From: a bacterium
GTDB lineage: Bacteria > Desulfobacterota > Anaeroferrophillalia > Anaeroferrophillales > Anaeroferrophillaceae
Assembly: GCA_029940125.1 (NCBI GenBank)
Contig: JAOZRP010000133.1
Span: 1 to 6,553 of the forward strand
DNA: 6,553 bases
Direction of reading: 5' to 3'
Shown one piece after another: positions 6,010 through 6,553 of this stretch (position 1 is its first letter; the number at the start of each line of letters is the position of its first letter). The notes beneath the pieces were generated by a model, which did not search any database, was not told where the DNA came from, and saw only the letters and a program-made list of their open reading frames with translations. The position numbers were made by a program, and so were the translations under genes.

Positions 6010-6553
6010 TCAAACGGCTGTTAACCATCCTCCCCACCATGCTCGGGGTGGTGACCCTGGTATTTTTCCTGGTTCATCTGATCCCCGGCGACCCGGTGGC
6101 CGTGATGCTGGGCGAACATGCCATGGCGGTGGAAAAAGCCGCCCTGCGCCACCAGCTGGGGCTGGACCAGCCGCTGCTGCACCAGTATCTTATGTTTCTC
6201 AAGGGGATCTTCCAGGGAAACTTGGGGAATTCGATCTTTTACCGGCTACCGGTCAGCGCCGTCATTGCCAGCCGGCTGCCGGCCACCATTATCCTGGCCG
6301 CCGCCGCCATGGCCGTCGCCCTGCTTATCGCCCTGCCTCTTGGCATTCTGGCCGGCTGCCGGCAGTACAGCGCCATTGACAATATCAGCATGTTCTTTTC
6401 CCTGCTGGGCATCTCCATGCCGAATTTCTGGCTCGGCCCCCTGCTGATCATCGTTTTTTCCATCAAGCTGAACTGGCTGCCGGTCTCCGGCATGGACGGG
6501 TTAAAAAGCCTGATCCTGCCGGCCGTCACCCTGGGCACCGCCCTGGCCGCCAT
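5994..6553 (+). CDS. ABC transporter inner-membrane permease, DppB/OppB/GsiC type, partial at right edge
   Basis: An open reading frame that runs off the window after 186 codons. Family members are usually about 305-340 residues, so a little over half is present. MARYLIKRLL leads into a first membrane segment at about residues 10-30, directly followed by the family hallmark HLIPGDP (28-34). The periplasmic stretch holds LRHQLGLDQPLLHQYLMFLKG (51-71) and GNLGNSI (75-81), both typical. The transport core then begins with RLPATIILAAAAMAVALL (94-111), GILAG (117-121), a membrane segment at about 130-158 including GISMPNFWLGPLL, and WLPVSGM (161-167). The EAA loop that contacts the ATPase would lie beyond the edge. 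It forms the translocation pore with a second DppC-type permease, expected just downstream with one or two ATPases. No frameshift is seen. It may equally be called DppB, OppB, NikB or GsiC; the specific transporter cannot be decided here. Confidence 0.95.
   Translation, partial: MARYLIKRLLTILPTMLGVVTLVFFLVHLIPGDPVAVMLGEHAMAVEKAALRHQLGLDQPLLHQYLMFLKGIFQGNLGNSIFYRLPVSAVIASRLPATIILAAAAMAVALLIALPLGILAGCRQYSAIDNISMFFSLLGISMPNFWLGPLLIIVFSIKLNWLPVSGMDGLKSLILPAVTLGTALAA

Noticed and set aside
5948..6447. Plus-strand frames of 143 and 109 codons
   Set aside because: They are out-of-frame shadows of the permease gene, whose own frame shows family motifs from the start codon on.
1..6553. CRISPR array, insertion sequence, phage or defence system
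   Set aside because: No direct-repeat series, transposase, integrase, nuclease or terminal inverted repeat pair is visible. All long frames belong to common families.

Overview
The window reads as ordinary bacterial chromosome carrying four protein genes and one tRNA, all on the plus strand. The gene mix suggests a Gram-negative, most likely a deltaproteobacterium in the broad sense (Desulfobacterota/Desulfuromonadota). The pointers are a receiver-HDOD regulator next to a GAF-SpoIIE phosphatase, a lipoprotein-type peptide-binding protein, and a tRNA-Met of the GGCGGTG acceptor type. This placement is inference from gene types and general look, not from a sequence match.

Layout: 1-186 is non-coding, or at most the tail of an upstream gene, with a 7-bp GC palindrome near the left edge. 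187-702 is apt, adenine phosphoribosyltransferase. 703-894 is a spacer with an A/T tract, an 11-bp hairpin and a good sigma-70 promoter that drives the tRNA. 895-971 is tRNA-Met(CAT) with encoded CCA, followed by an intrinsic terminator at 1002-1036, so the tRNA is a free-standing transcription unit. 1184-2497 encodes a receiver-HDOD protein, and 2589-4304 encodes a GAF-SpoIIE/PP2C-type Ser/Thr phosphatase. From 4444 a peptide/nickel-type ABC uptake operon begins: a family 5 substrate-binding lipoprotein (4444-6009), overlapped by 16 bases by a DppB/OppB-type inner-membrane permease (5994 to beyond the window). That permease is open to the right edge.

How the genes work together: apt is a purine-salvage housekeeping gene unrelated to its neighbours. 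The HDOD and SpoIIE genes are 91 bases apart with no convincing terminator between them, and look like a two-gene signalling module. The notable detail is that the HDOD receiver has Glu (E51) where the phosphorylated Asp should be. It also has His (H8) in place of the second acidic-pocket residue, so it is probably not a conventional phosphorelay receiver. The ABC genes are the front of a transporter operon whose second permease and ATPases would lie to the right.

I found no CRISPR array, insertion sequence, phage gene or clearly new system. The observations most worth a second look are the degenerate receiver, the unassigned N-terminal domain of the phosphatase, and the structured left edge.
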